DNA of 16,641 bases, from contig DALS01000016.1 of NCBI GenBank assembly GCA_002499445.1, positions 117,238 through 133,878 on the forward strand, written 5' to 3'. Below are positions 1 to 7,050 of this stretch, one piece after another. This DNA is from Methanosarcina sp. UBA293. GTDB lineage: Archaea; Halobacteriota; Methanosarcinia; Methanosarcinales; Methanosarcinaceae. Each line of letters begins with the position of its first letter. Position 1 is the first letter of the stretch. Made by a program: the position numbers and the translations under genes. Under the pieces are notes generated by a model. The model did no database searches. It worked only from the letters and a program-made list of their open reading frames with translations, and had not been told where the DNA came from.

Positions 1-23
1 CAACGGTTGCGGCCCAACGGTTG
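1..23. repeat. Short direct repeat CAACGGTTG x2
   Basis: CAACGGTTG occurs at 1-9 and again at 15-23, separated by five bases. Each unit is close to its own reverse complement (CAACCGTTG). It lies upstream of the metG promoter and may belong to a feature cut by the window edge. No function can be assigned. Confidence 0.4.
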
Positions 24-45
24 TGTTTGATCAAAATTTGTAAGC

Positions 46-58
46 GAAATATACTTTA
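46..58 (+). promoter_or_regulatory. Candidate TATA box for metG
   Basis: The stretch GAAATATACTTTA is the best TATA-like match upstream of metG. Archaeal transcription normally begins about 25 nt downstream, which would put the start near 75-80 and give a short leader. It was chosen by eye from position and AT content, so it is tentative. Confidence 0.35.
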
Positions 59-108
59 GAGTTGTTATCATCGAGAGGAGTATATACAAAAAATACATGG
101 AGATAAGA

Positions 109-2244
109 ATGTCAGAATCATCCACTAAACCCATACTTGTCACCTGTGGCCTGCCTTATGCTAATGGCAAGGCGCATATCGGGCATCTCCGGACCTACGT
201 GCCCGCTGATGTTTTTGCCCGTTCCCTGCGAAAGGAAGGGAGAGACGTTACCTTTGTCTGTGGTTCGGACGCTCACGGCACTCCCATTGTCGTAAACGCT
301 GAAGAACTCGGGATCACTCCTAGTGAGCTCGTAGAAATATATCACAAACATTTTGACGAGACTTTCAAACAGCTTGGAGTTTACTTTGATGCTTTTGGGA
401 CAACGGATGATCCTGAGAATCACAACAGAACTCTGGACATTGTCAACAGGCTGATTGAAAAAGGCTATGTGTATCCAAAAACTATCGAAATAGCCTATTG
501 TCCGAAATGCAATCGTTTTCTTCCTGACCGTTACGTAGAAGGTACCTGTCCTCATTGCAGCGAAATAGCAAGAGGAGATGAGTGCGACCAGGGATGCGGA
601 AAGCATCTTGAACCCGGAGAACTTAGGAACCCTATCTGCACTATCTGCGGGGGACCTGCCGAGTACAGGCAGCAGGAGCATTTCTTTTTCAAGCTTTCTG
701 ATTTCAGCGATTATCTCATGGACTATCTCTCAAATGAGCTTTGTGGAACCACCAATGCCAGGAACTATGCCCTGGGCTGGGTAAAACAGGGACTTGCGGA
801 CTGGTGCATCACTAGGAACCTGGAATGGGGAGTAAAGTTCCCTGGACGTGATGACCTCGTGGTCTATGTCTGGGTAGATGCTCCTATAGGATATATCGCT
901 TTTACTGAGGAGTGGGCTGCAAAAGCCGGAGATTCCTGGGAAAAATACTGGAAAAACGATGGGGAAATTGTCCATTTCATAGGAGGGGACATTGCCTATC
1001 ATCACTGTATCTTCTGGCCGGCAATGCTTAAAGGTGCAGATTACTCAGTGCCTACGGCAGTGGTAGCTTCAGGTATGGTCAAGATCGAGGACAAAAAATT
1101 TTCAAAGACCCGGGGTAATGTAGTCTGGGTAGGAGAAGATTACCTTGACCATGGTTTCCATCCCGACCTCTTAAGGTACTATCTGGCAAGTTATACCTCT
1201 CATACAAGGGAGCTGAATTTCTCCTGGCGCGTGCTTCAGGAAAAGATTAACTCCGAACTTGTGGCTGACCTCGGGAATTTCCTTTATCGGACAATGCTTT
1301 TCGCATTCAAAAACTATGGGGAAGTTCCCGCCGGAGAGCTCGAACCCGAGGTTAGGGAAGAAATCGAAAAAGCCTTAAAAGAAATAAAATCAGCAATGGC
1401 AGAATACGAGTTTAAAAGAGCCGTTGATTCTGCAATGGCTCTTGCATCTTTTGGAAATACCTACTTCCAGTTCCATGAACCATGGAGCCTAATAAAACAG
1501 GACAGGGCAGCTTGCGGACAGGTTGTTTACAACTGTCTTCACCTGGCAAAAGCTCTCAGCCTTGTCTTTGAGCCCGTGCTCCCGCAGACCATGGAGACCG
1601 CCTGGGAAGAGCTAGGCCAGGAAGGAGACCTGCATACTATCCTGTATGATGAAGCTCTCGTGCCTATAAAAGCAGGCACAAAGCTTGTGAAACCCAGGAT
1701 CCTTTTCACAAAGCTCGAAGATGACAGAATCAAGGAAATGGAAGAGATCGCAAACCAAAGGGTAAAAGCCGCAAATGCAAAGAAAACCGCAAGAAAGGAT
1801 AACGAAAAAGAGCCAGCCAAATCCGAAGGAATGGGAACTGCAGAAGAAGCTAAATTAGAGAAAGCAAAATTGGAAAAAGTGAAAGCCGAAGAGCCCGAAC
1901 AAAGAGAAATCCTTCCCACGATCGAGTACGAGGACTTTGCAAAACTTGACATCAGAGTAGGAAAGGTTTTACTTGCCGAACCAATTAAAAAGTCCAAAAA
2001 ACTTCTCAGAATTGAAGTTGACATCGGCGAAGAAAATCCAAGACAGCTTGTTGCAGGGATGGCTTCATATTACACTCCAGAAGAGCTTGTAGGGAAATAC
2101 GTTATCGTACTTGTCAACCTGAAATCTGCCAAACTCTGCGGAGTCAAATCAAACGGCATGATGCTTGCAGCTGATGACGGCATAGAGATCGTAACAGCCC
2201 TGACCACCGACAAAGAAATAAAACCTGGTTCCAGAATATGCTGA
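109..2244 (+). CDS. metG: Methionyl-tRNA synthetase with fused C-terminal tRNA-binding domain
   Basis: This class I aminoacyl-tRNA synthetase charges tRNA-Met with methionine in the cytoplasm, for both initiation and elongation. Residue numbers here count from the in-frame ATG at 97. The HIGH motif is at 27-30 in PYANGKAHIGH, and the KMSKS loop appears as KFSKT at 334-338. Two Cys-rich zinc knuckles follow: C135/C138/C151/C154 and C163/C167/C181/C184. A Lys/Glu/Ala-rich linker (about 570-607) leads to an EMAPII/Trbp111-type tRNA-binding OB-fold (about 609-715, with DIRVGKV and GVKSNGM). The full length of about 711-715 aa fits archaeal and bacterial long MetRS. I prefer the ATG at 109 because GGAG at 99-102 is spaced 6 nt from it; the nearest SD for ATG 97 (GAGAGGAG, 73-80) is 16 nt away. 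It appears monocistronic. Identification is very secure. Confidence 0.97.
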   Translation: MSESSTKPILVTCGLPYANGKAHIGHLRTYVPADVFARSLRKEGRDVTFVCGSDAHGTPIVVNAEELGITPSELVEIYHKHFDETFKQLGVYFDAFGTTDDPENHNRTLDIVNRLIEKGYVYPKTIEIAYCPKCNRFLPDRYVEGTCPHCSEIARGDECDQGCGKHLEPGELRNPICTICGGPAEYRQQEHFFFKLSDFSDYLMDYLSNELCGTTNARNYALGWVKQGLADWCITRNLEWGVKFPGRDDLVVYVWVDAPIGYIAFTEEWAAKAGDSWEKYWKNDGEIVHFIGGDIAYHHCIFWPAMLKGADYSVPTAVVASGMVKIEDKKFSKTRGNVVWVGEDYLDHGFHPDLLRYYLASYTSHTRELNFSWRVLQEKINSELVADLGNFLYRTMLFAFKNYGEVPAGELEPEVREEIEKALKEIKSAMAEYEFKRAVDSAMALASFGNTYFQFHEPWSLIKQDRAACGQVVYNCLHLAKALSLVFEPVLPQTMETAWEELGQEGDLHTILYDEALVPIKAGTKLVKPRILFTKLEDDRIKEMEEIANQRVKAANAKKTARKDNEKEPAKSEGMGTAEEAKLEKAKLEKVKAEEPEQREILPTIEYEDFAKLDIRVGKVLLAEPIKKSKKLLRIEVDIGEENPRQLVAGMASYYTPEELVGKYVIVLVNLKSAKLCGVKSNGMMLAADDGIEIVTALTTDKEIKPGSRIC

Positions 2245-2261
2245 GATTTTTCAGCATATTC
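2234..2261 (+). terminator. Perfect 11-bp stem-loop containing the metG stop codon
   Basis: GAATATGCTGA (2234-2244) and TCAGCATATTC (2251-2261) form a perfect 11-bp stem with a 6-nt loop, GATTTT. The last three bases of the left arm are the metG TGA stop. No T-run follows, so this is not a classical intrinsic terminator; it may instead stabilise the mRNA 3' end or mark a processing site. The structure is seen directly and the role is inferred. Confidence 0.55.
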
Positions 2262-2471
2262 GGGTCAGTGTAGATCGAGACTAAAAATAAATAATAGATG
2301 TTAAAAATAATCAGAAATTATACCAGTGGAAGATATTGCCTGTGGAAATCTTTAATTTTATGCAAAGGATTTCTACAACTTTTATTTCTAATAGGACTTA
2401 AGCAATTTCTGCAAACCCTTGAATCCTAACATTAATAACGGTAAAATCCCAGATTTTATTCTGAGAATGGT

Positions 2472-2954
2472 ATGGTTCAAAGGGTCAATCTTTCCAAACT
2501 TGTGGCATCAATTTTGCTCTGTCAGTTTGCAGGGTTAATAGGTTCAGTATTTACAGCTTCATCGCTTGAGAACTGGTATCTTTTTCTGGAAAAACCAGCC
2601 TTCAATCCTCCAGCCTGGGTTTTCTTTCCAGCCTGGGTAACACTTTATACGCTTATGGGAATCTCACTTTACCTCGTCTGGGAGAAAGGGCTGCAAGAGC
2701 AAGAAATTAAAAAGGGGATATTCATTTTCGGCATTCAGCTAGGTCTTAATACTCTCTGGTCTATTCTATTCTTTGGGCTAAAATCTCCTTACTATGCTTT
2801 TGTCGAGATAGTTCTGCTCTGGTTTGCAATTCTTCTGACAATATTAAAATTCAGGAAGATCTCAAAAACAGCTTCTTATTTACTGTTCCCTTATATCCTG
2901 TGGGTTAGCTTTGCTATGCTGCTTAATTACTATATCTGGATTCTAAACTCGTGA
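2472..2954 (+). CDS. tspO: TspO/MBR family membrane protein (tryptophan-rich sensory protein)
   Basis: The 160-aa protein belongs to the TspO/MBR (peripheral benzodiazepine receptor) family. Characterised members are five-helix membrane proteins that bind porphyrins or sterols and influence tetrapyrrole handling or stress responses; the ligand in methanogens is not established. Family hallmarks are the first helix with GLIGS (about 21-25), the loop KPAFNPPAWVFFPAW (41-55), the motif LNTLWSILFFG (92-102), and the C-terminal PYILWVSFAMLLNYYIW stretch. Five hydrophobic segments cover most of the chain, and length matches the usual 150-170 aa. No good SD precedes ATG 2472, and the neighbouring ATG at 2467 is in another frame that closes early. 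It stands alone, downstream of metG and convergent with the lipoprotein gene. Confidence 0.93.
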   Translation: MVQRVNLSKLVASILLCQFAGLIGSVFTASSLENWYLFLEKPAFNPPAWVFFPAWVTLYTLMGISLYLVWEKGLQEQEIKKGIFIFGIQLGLNTLWSILFFGLKSPYYAFVEIVLLWFAILLTILKFRKISKTASYLLFPYILWVSFAMLLNYYIWILNS

Positions 2955-3000
2955 TATAGGGCTTTGAAACCAGTTCATTAATTCCAGATTATGGGAACAA

Positions 3001-3030
3001 ATCCGTGCTTATCTGTATTTATCCGTGGTT
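3001..3030. repeat. Three 10-bp ATCCGTG-type tandem units
   Basis: ATCCGTGCTT, ATCTGTATTT and ATCCGTGGTT follow each other exactly at 3001-3010, 3011-3020 and 3021-3030. Runs of this ATCCGTG type with roughly helical-turn spacing occur in intergenic DNA of several prokaryotes (recollection, not checked). It lies between the convergent tspO and lipoprotein genes. No protein-coding signal is seen. Confidence 0.45.
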
Positions 3031-3051
3031 TATTCAAGATATTATTAAAAG

Positions 3052-3174
3052 TCACTGATTTTCAGAAAGGGATTTTGCAGGGAACTTGTCTCCCATGTTC
3101 TTGACCATCTTATACATTATCTCATAATCCTCCACTCTGATCTTAACCTTCAGGTTCCCTTTTATCTGATTGTA
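3052..3174 (-). pseudogene. Relic of a gene 3' end (copy A), SCP2-like at best
   Basis: On the minus strand a 40-codon open stretch runs from just after an in-frame TAA to a TGA at 3052-3054. It has no start codon context. It reads IKGNLKVKIRVEDYEIMYK, then MVKNMGDKFPAKS, and shows strong protein-like character. The pattern of Lys-rich strand plus amphipathic helix faintly recalls the C-terminus of SCP2 sterol-carrier domains, but that is a weak resemblance. A second, longer version lies at 13038-13175. Conservation of the reading between the two copies supports a former coding role. It sits just downstream of the lipoprotein gene in both places, so the two were probably once neighbours in an operon. 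Confidence 0.5.
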
Positions 3175-3287
3175 TTAGATTTTCGACTGCATACAATTCT
3201 GTTCAAATAACAGCAACCATAGTTGCTTCTTTCCCTCCTTGGGCAGGCACCTTTATTCCTCCTTCGGACATGTTTTTGTGAATTAAA
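3066..3287 (-). repeat. Copy A of a ~222-bp duplicated segment
   Basis: This segment matches 13067-13289 in the same orientation. By eye I count about 19 mismatches and one single-base indel, close to 91% identity. It spans the last codons of the lipoprotein gene starting near 3991, the spacer after it, and the gene-tail relic at 3052-3174. Copy A carries the intact gene; copy B carries only the tail. Confidence 0.85.
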
Positions 3288-3991
3288 TCTTCAAAATTCA
3301 TTGTAACTACTTCTGCTCCTTCAGGTACATCAAATACGAATTCGGTATCTGAAATGTCAGTGTTTATTTTTAAATCTTGAATTTCGATTTCCATTCTCTG
3401 TGATCCCTGGTGGATCTCATATTTTAGGGGTGTCCAGGTTTCCTTATCAACCCAGATTTTTATCTCGTCAAGTAAATTGCTTTCTTCCCTTCCTTCTTTA
3501 GGTTTTGCTTCAAGCAGATATGCAGTTCTCCCGTCAATAGTATCATTTCCAAGCACAGAAACATCGTATTCATCTAAAATATCGTTAAAGAGCTTGAAGT
3601 AGTCAAGATCCGATTCTTGATATTCTTCAGGAACTATTATTTTCTGGACAGCATTTGTCCCGGGATCGTATAACCATTCAATTTTCCCATCATAAATCAT
3701 TACAGTCTCATTCTCTGTTCCTTTTGTAATTGTTTTCTTCATATTCGGTTTTTTCCAGACGATATTAAACTTTCTTTCCTGAGCTTTCTCTCCTTCAAGA
3801 AACGTTGTTATACAAAGAGTATATGAAGAATCCTCGATAGTATTTTCTTTTTCCTGCATTTTCACTGCAATTAGTTCAGTATTTTCTGCAATCAGTTCAG
3901 TATCTTCTGCGTCTAGTTCATTCACGCAGCCAGATGTAAAAATGATACAACTTATCAGAATAAGCATAAAAACAATTTTCTTCTTTACCAT
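3203..3991 (-). CDS. LolA-like / outer-membrane lipoprotein-sorting-protein-like lipoprotein
   Basis: The product is predicted to be a membrane-anchored lipoprotein on the outer face of the cell. From ATG 3991 it begins MVKKKIVFMLILISC and has a lipobox FTSGC, with the modified Cys at about residue 22. The body is a mixed strand-rich domain of the LolA/LolB-like fold as annotated in many Methanosarcina proteins: IYDGKIEWLYDPGTN, then WVDKETWTPLKYEI near the C-terminal half. Its ligand is unknown, and archaea without an outer membrane do not use the Lol pathway, so it probably binds another lipid or hydrophobic compound. Right after the Cys, a 21-bp tandem duplication (3866-3907) encodes AEDTELI/AENTELI as a spacer. 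The frame is open to a TTG at 4012 and an ATG at 4000; I chose 3991 because it gives a compact signal peptide and GAGG lies just upstream, although close. Confidence 0.75.
   Translation of the reverse strand: MVKKKIVFMLILISCIIFTSGCVNELDAEDTELIAENTELIAVKMQEKENTIEDSSYTLCITTFLEGEKAQERKFNIVWKKPNMKKTITKGTENETVMIYDGKIEWLYDPGTNAVQKIIVPEEYQESDLDYFKLFNDILDEYDVSVLGNDTIDGRTAYLLEAKPKEGREESNLLDEIKIWVDKETWTPLKYEIHQGSQRMEIEIQDLKINTDISDTEFVFDVPEGAEVVTMNFEDLIHKNMSEGGIKVPAQGGKEATMVAVI
3866..3907. repeat. 21-bp tandem duplication in the lipoprotein linker
   Basis: Two 21-bp units (3866-3886 and 3887-3907) differ at two positions, and a degenerate third begins at 3908. They are in frame and encode a repeated seven-residue acidic linker directly after the lipobox Cys. 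The result is a longer tether between membrane and folded domain. Confidence 0.7.
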
Positions 3992-4043
3992 ATTCCTCAT
4001 TCCAAATATCAATTAACCTGTATTAACAAAATAATATGATTTG

Positions 4044-4239
4044 GTAACTATTCAGCCTGGGTAAAACAATATCATTAGCCATCTTTATTAAGATTTAATA
4101 GGCAAATTTCGTGAAATTGATTTTATTTGATTGTTGGCTATTGATTGCGTTTTCTCAACATTCATTGGCTAGTAATCAAACATGCCGATTTCATCAAAGT
4201 CAACATCAAACGATGGATTTTGGCAGGCTGAATAGTTAC
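4044..4239. mobile_element. 196-bp MITE-like element, 16-bp perfect TIRs, 8-bp target duplication
   Basis: GTAACTATTCAGCCTG at 4044-4059 is the exact reverse complement of CAGGCTGAATAGTTAC at 4224-4239. Directly outside, ATGATTTG at 4036-4043 is repeated exactly at 4240-4247, an 8-bp target-site duplication. No complete ORF lies inside; on the minus strand a short open stretch reads ACQNPSFDVDFDEIGMFDY then stop and may be transposase or passenger debris. From family knowledge, IS66 elements begin GTAA and make 8-bp duplications, so this is best read as an IS66-related MITE or internally deleted copy; the family assignment is inference. Confidence 0.82.
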
Positions 4240-4240
4240 A

Positions 4241-4274
4241 TGATTTGTTCAATATCTATAATTTGAACAAATCA
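4241..4274. promoter_or_regulatory. 12-bp perfect palindrome, candidate operator
   Basis: TGATTTGTTCAA (4241-4252) and TTGAACAAATCA (4263-4274) are exact inverted repeats around a 10-bp AT-rich centre. The left edge overlaps the target duplication of the element at 4044-4239. If that element is removed, the palindrome falls about 50 bp upstream of the lipoprotein start, next to an AT-rich TATA-like stretch (about 4025-4040), where a repressor would bind. It could also be a hairpin in the transcript of the upstream ABC gene. Confidence 0.5.
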
Positions 4275-4387
4275 GCAACATTTTTTTGAACTTCATAAAT
4301 TATTTCTAATGTCACCTATACAAATCATAATTTTTTTCGACAGATCATTAAACTATCAAAACAGATGCTTAATTTATATGAATAAAC

Positions 4388-4430
4388 GTAAAACCCTGAG
4401 TCTTTAGCTCAGGGGTAGTTCACTAACCCC
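4388..4430. other. IS200/IS605-type end-like hairpin, or terminator of the ABC ATPase gene
   Basis: CCCTGAG (4394-4400) pairs with CTCAGGG (4408-4414) around TCTTTAG, followed on + by GGTAGTTCAC. A hairpin with a CTTTAG-like loop followed by GGGGTAGTTCAC is typical of the right end of IS605-type elements as I know them, which is also the 3' part of TnpB guide RNAs. No tnpA or tnpB remains are visible. Read on the minus strand, the same stem is followed by TTTTACGTTT and starts 23 bases after the ABC ATPase stop, so it could serve as its terminator. Both may be true. Confidence 0.45.
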
Positions 4431-4436
4431 AAATAT

Positions 4437-5453
4437 TCATGTACCTTCAATAATTTTGAGGAACAATTTCTGCAGATTCATTTCTTCTTCCTCGAACATG
4501 GATACGGTGCCGCCTGCTTGCCTGACAGCTTTTGCAATCTCTGTACGGAGCTTCGTTTTTGCACGCACATGCAGTGTCCTATCCTGAATTTCAAGAGCCT
4601 GCACGCCTTCTACATTCTTTATGGATTCTGCTACCTCGGAGAGAGGGATATCCTGGACCTCAAGCAAATAGTGCACACCTTCCTTTGCTCTGATTATATC
4701 CCGCAGATCCTCTACAGATCCAACTGCCAGCAGCTTTCCTCTTGCGATTATTGCTATCCGATCGCAGATTTCCTCGACCTCTTCCATAGAATGCGAACTC
4801 AGAAAAACGGTCACTCCTTTGCTTTGGTTAAGGTCTTTTATAAGATCCCTCATCATCTGGGCTCCAAGGGGATCAATGCCGCTTGTTGGCTCATCAAGGA
4901 AAAGGACTGAAGGTTCGTTAATGAGAGCCTGAGCAAGCCCGAAACGTTTGCGCATGCCTGTGGAAAAACCACCTATTTTCTGATCGATAGCACGGGAAAG
5001 GCCTACGGTTTCAAGCAATTTTACAACCCGCTGTTCCCGGACTTTGGAATCCATATTATAAAGTTTTGCATAAAAACGCAGGTTTTGTCTTGCAGTGAGA
5101 TTGTCATAAAAACCGGCAGGCTCAGGCAGGGTTCCTGTCCGTTCCCTTATATTTATCACTTCGCGGATAATATCGAAACCTGCAACCTTTCCGCTTCCTT
5201 CGCTTGGTTCAAGCAGGCCGATAAGCATTTTCATGGTTGTGGTTTTACCAGCTCCGTTTGGGCCCACAAAGCCGAATACCTCTCCATTTCTTACTTGCAG
5301 ATTCAGGTTGTCCACTGCCCGGATTTGATTCTCTTTCCCGAATATTTTACTCAAATGAATGGTCTCGATTGCGAATTCATCTGCTTTCTGTACAATTCCA
5401 CTTTGTTCCAGATCCATGCCTATTGATTCCATACTCATTGATTCCATGTTCAC
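4437..5453 (-). CDS. ABC transporter ATP-binding protein, NatA/NosF/drug-exporter type
   Basis: This is the cytoplasmic ATPase of an ABC-2 exporter. Walker A is GPNGAGKTT at 64-72, the signature is the variant FSTGM at 163-167, Walker B is VLFLDEPT at 183-190, and the H-loop His is in SSHS near 221. The usual Q-loop Gln is replaced by LPE (109-111), as is common in this exporter class. Residues from about 255 form a C-terminal domain of the DUF4162 type. The N-terminus is extended and Met-rich through a 15-bp tandem repeat. The frame starts at GTG 5453, overlapping the NEW3 gene stop as GTGA; an ATG two codons on (5447) has GGCGGTGA just before it and may be the true start. The overlap implies co-translation with the NEW3 protein. 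No permease adjoins it; the candidates are the two at 9710-11467. Confidence 0.92.
   Translation of the reverse strand: MNMESMSMESIGMDLEQSGIVQKADEFAIETIHLSKIFGKENQIRAVDNLNLQVRNGEVFGFVGPNGAGKTTTMKMLIGLLEPSEGSGKVAGFDIIREVINIRERTGTLPEPAGFYDNLTARQNLRFYAKLYNMDSKVREQRVVKLLETVGLSRAIDQKIGGFSTGMRKRFGLAQALINEPSVLFLDEPTSGIDPLGAQMMRDLIKDLNQSKGVTVFLSSHSMEEVEEICDRIAIIARGKLLAVGSVEDLRDIIRAKEGVHYLLEVQDIPLSEVAESIKNVEGVQALEIQDRTLHVRAKTKLRTEIAKAVRQAGGTVSMFEEEEMNLQKLFLKIIEGT
5418..5447 (-). repeat. 15-bp tandem repeat at the ATPase N-terminus
   Basis: ATGGAATCAATGAGT is followed by ATGGAATCAATAGGC and then a third ATGGA. The units are in frame and encode MES-M/I-x repeats. The result is three closely spaced in-frame ATG codons after the GTG, so the exact translation start is uncertain. 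Confidence 0.65.
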
Positions 5454-7042
5454 CGCCTTCCGAACTTACGTACTACAAAAACAAGCACAAGGATTGCAAA
5501 TCCAAGCATTGCAATGCCAATGAGCCCGCTACTTGATGATTTCTCCACGTTTACCCTGATACTTTTCTCAGAACTAACTAAACCGTCACCTTTTGCCCGT
5601 ATGAAAATCTCCTTGACACCAGAACCGGCATTGGCGTTTGCAGTGATCTCTACAGGGATGCTTCTGGTCTCTCCTGCCTCCAGTTCATCTATCCTTCCAA
5701 AACCCCGGATCTGCGTACTTATGCCGCTTACTGAGTTAATCTCGAGAGTAACATCTTCCAGGGCTTCGTCTCCTCTGTTTTCAATGCTAACACTAATTTC
5801 GGTGGAACCGCCTGGATTCAGCGTCACTTCACTGGGGCTTGATTCGACTTTGAGCAGTTCCTCATTTTCGATATTATGGTTGATCCCTACCTCAAGTTGC
5901 TGGGTAACTCTTTTGTCTTCGCTCACCGCTGCAATTATAATCGGATAAAGCCCGCCTGTAGCGTTTTGGGATGGTTTTACCTTTACAGTAAATTCCTGTT
6001 CCTCTCCTGCAGGAAGCATAAGGGAAGAAAGCCTTCCTTCCTTGTCTTCCCTGGTAAGAAATTCAGCTTTCCACCCTTCAGGCAGGCTTAAGACTTCAAG
6101 TTTCAGCTTAAGCGGTTGATCATACCTGTTTTTTAAAGAAACCGTAAATTCCGCAGATTTTTCAGGCCGAATATCAAGCCCCACAATGTTGGAATTCAGT
6201 TCTACATATGCACTTAAATCCTCATCCCTGGAAAGTTCAGGATTTATGCTAACACTGAGCGGCAAAAATACGCTCTGGTTTCCTTTTTCCGGGCAGGCTG
6301 CTATCAAAATTTCGTAATCTCCTTTCGTCGCATTGAGCGGAGGATTTACGAGAATTTTAAACTCCTGACTTCCACTCCCTGGCACTCCTAATCTCGTAAT
6401 TCTGGCCCCATCCATGGAAAGCAGGTTAACTCCCCACTGCTCGGGTTTAGAAACCATGAAGATCCGGAAATTTGCTCTACTTTCATACTTATTTTCTAAA
6501 AAAGCTCCGAAACTGACAGGAATTCCAGGATGGGTCTTTTTTCCTGGAATGTCCGAATAAATTTCCAGATTAGGCATTGCAGCCCTGTCAACCGTTATTG
6601 TAAATTCCCTGTATATCGTATCATAACTTCTGATGTTTTCTCCATAGGGACGAAGACCTATTTTTAGAGTATACTCCCCGTCTTTTGTATTTTCAGGAAT
6701 TCTTACTTTAAGAGTCAATTCCTTTTTGCTGGCTTTTTCAGGCAGAGTTATGTGGCTTACCTGATTGCCATCCGCATATATGCCTGCTGTCCAGTTTTCA
6801 GGTATTTTACTTGTGAAAAGCATAACCGATATGCTCTTAGATGTATTGTATCCCTTTTCCACAGTAAAACTAAACTCAACAAGGTCCCCAGACCTTGCAA
6901 CCTTCCCGCTAATATCGTTTCCCACCGTGACCTCAGCAAAGCCAGCTTCAGCCGGAAGGGACGTGAGAATAAGCAATACGACTAGCACAAGGAGGAATTT
7001 CGCTTCATTTTCAGGCACGTATATACTTCCTAAAAATATCAT
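5450..7042 (-). CDS. NEW3-domain membrane-anchored protein, first gene of the ATPase operon
   Basis: The chain has a signal peptide (hydrophobic core about residues 15-30, cleavage likely after PAEA), a long extracytoplasmic region, and one C-terminal helix (about 506-524, GLIGIAMLGFAILVLVFVV) followed by a basic RKFGRR cytoplasmic tail. The outside part reads as four Ig-like NEW3 (NPCBM-associated) modules, roughly 35-150, 155-265, 280-400 and 405-500. Typical phrases are LPEGWKAEFLTRED, LMLPAGEEQEFTVKVKPSQNA and TLNPGGSTEISVSIENRG. NEW3 proteins beside ABC ATPases and NosY-like permeases are frequent in methanogens and probably act as surface partners of the transporter. A TATA-like box (7043-7050) touches ATG 7042, so the mRNA may begin near 7020 and translation at GTG 7018. 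The stop overlaps the ATPase start by 4 bp. Confidence 0.85.
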   Translation of the reverse strand: MIFLGSIYVPENEAKFLLVLVVLLILTSLPAEAGFAEVTVGNDISGKVARSGDLVEFSFTVEKGYNTSKSISVMLFTSKIPENWTAGIYADGNQVSHITLPEKASKKELTLKVRIPENTKDGEYTLKIGLRPYGENIRSYDTIYREFTITVDRAAMPNLEIYSDIPGKKTHPGIPVSFGAFLENKYESRANFRIFMVSKPEQWGVNLLSMDGARITRLGVPGSGSQEFKILVNPPLNATKGDYEILIAACPEKGNQSVFLPLSVSINPELSRDEDLSAYVELNSNIVGLDIRPEKSAEFTVSLKNRYDQPLKLKLEVLSLPEGWKAEFLTREDKEGRLSSLMLPAGEEQEFTVKVKPSQNATGGLYPIIIAAVSEDKRVTQQLEVGINHNIENEELLKVESSPSEVTLNPGGSTEISVSIENRGDEALEDVTLEINSVSGISTQIRGFGRIDELEAGETRSIPVEITANANAGSGVKEIFIRAKGDGLVSSEKSIRVNVEKSSSSGLIGIAMLGFAILVLVFVVRKFGRR

Positions 7043-7050
7043 ATTATATA
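7043..7050 (-). promoter_or_regulatory. TATA-like box of the NEW3-ATPase operon
   Basis: On the minus strand TATATAAT lies at 7050-7043, the best TATA match in the spacer. It abuts the ATG at 7042. With the usual 25-nt offset, transcription would start near 7020, downstream of that ATG and just before an in-frame GTG at 7018. Confidence 0.5.

Noticed and set aside
118..681. Long minus-strand open frame opposite metG
   Set aside because: It lies wholly within the antisense of metG, has no family signature and reflects codon bias of the real gene.
1539..2024. 161-codon minus-strand frame opposite the metG C-terminal part
   Set aside because: Ser/Phe-rich translation typical of antisense of Lys/Glu-rich coding sequence; metG there is unmistakable.
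4275..4387. Search for tnpA/tnpB remains beside the IS605-like hairpin
   Set aside because: No zinc-finger or DRDxNAA-type motif or HUH motif could be read in any frame of this stretch.
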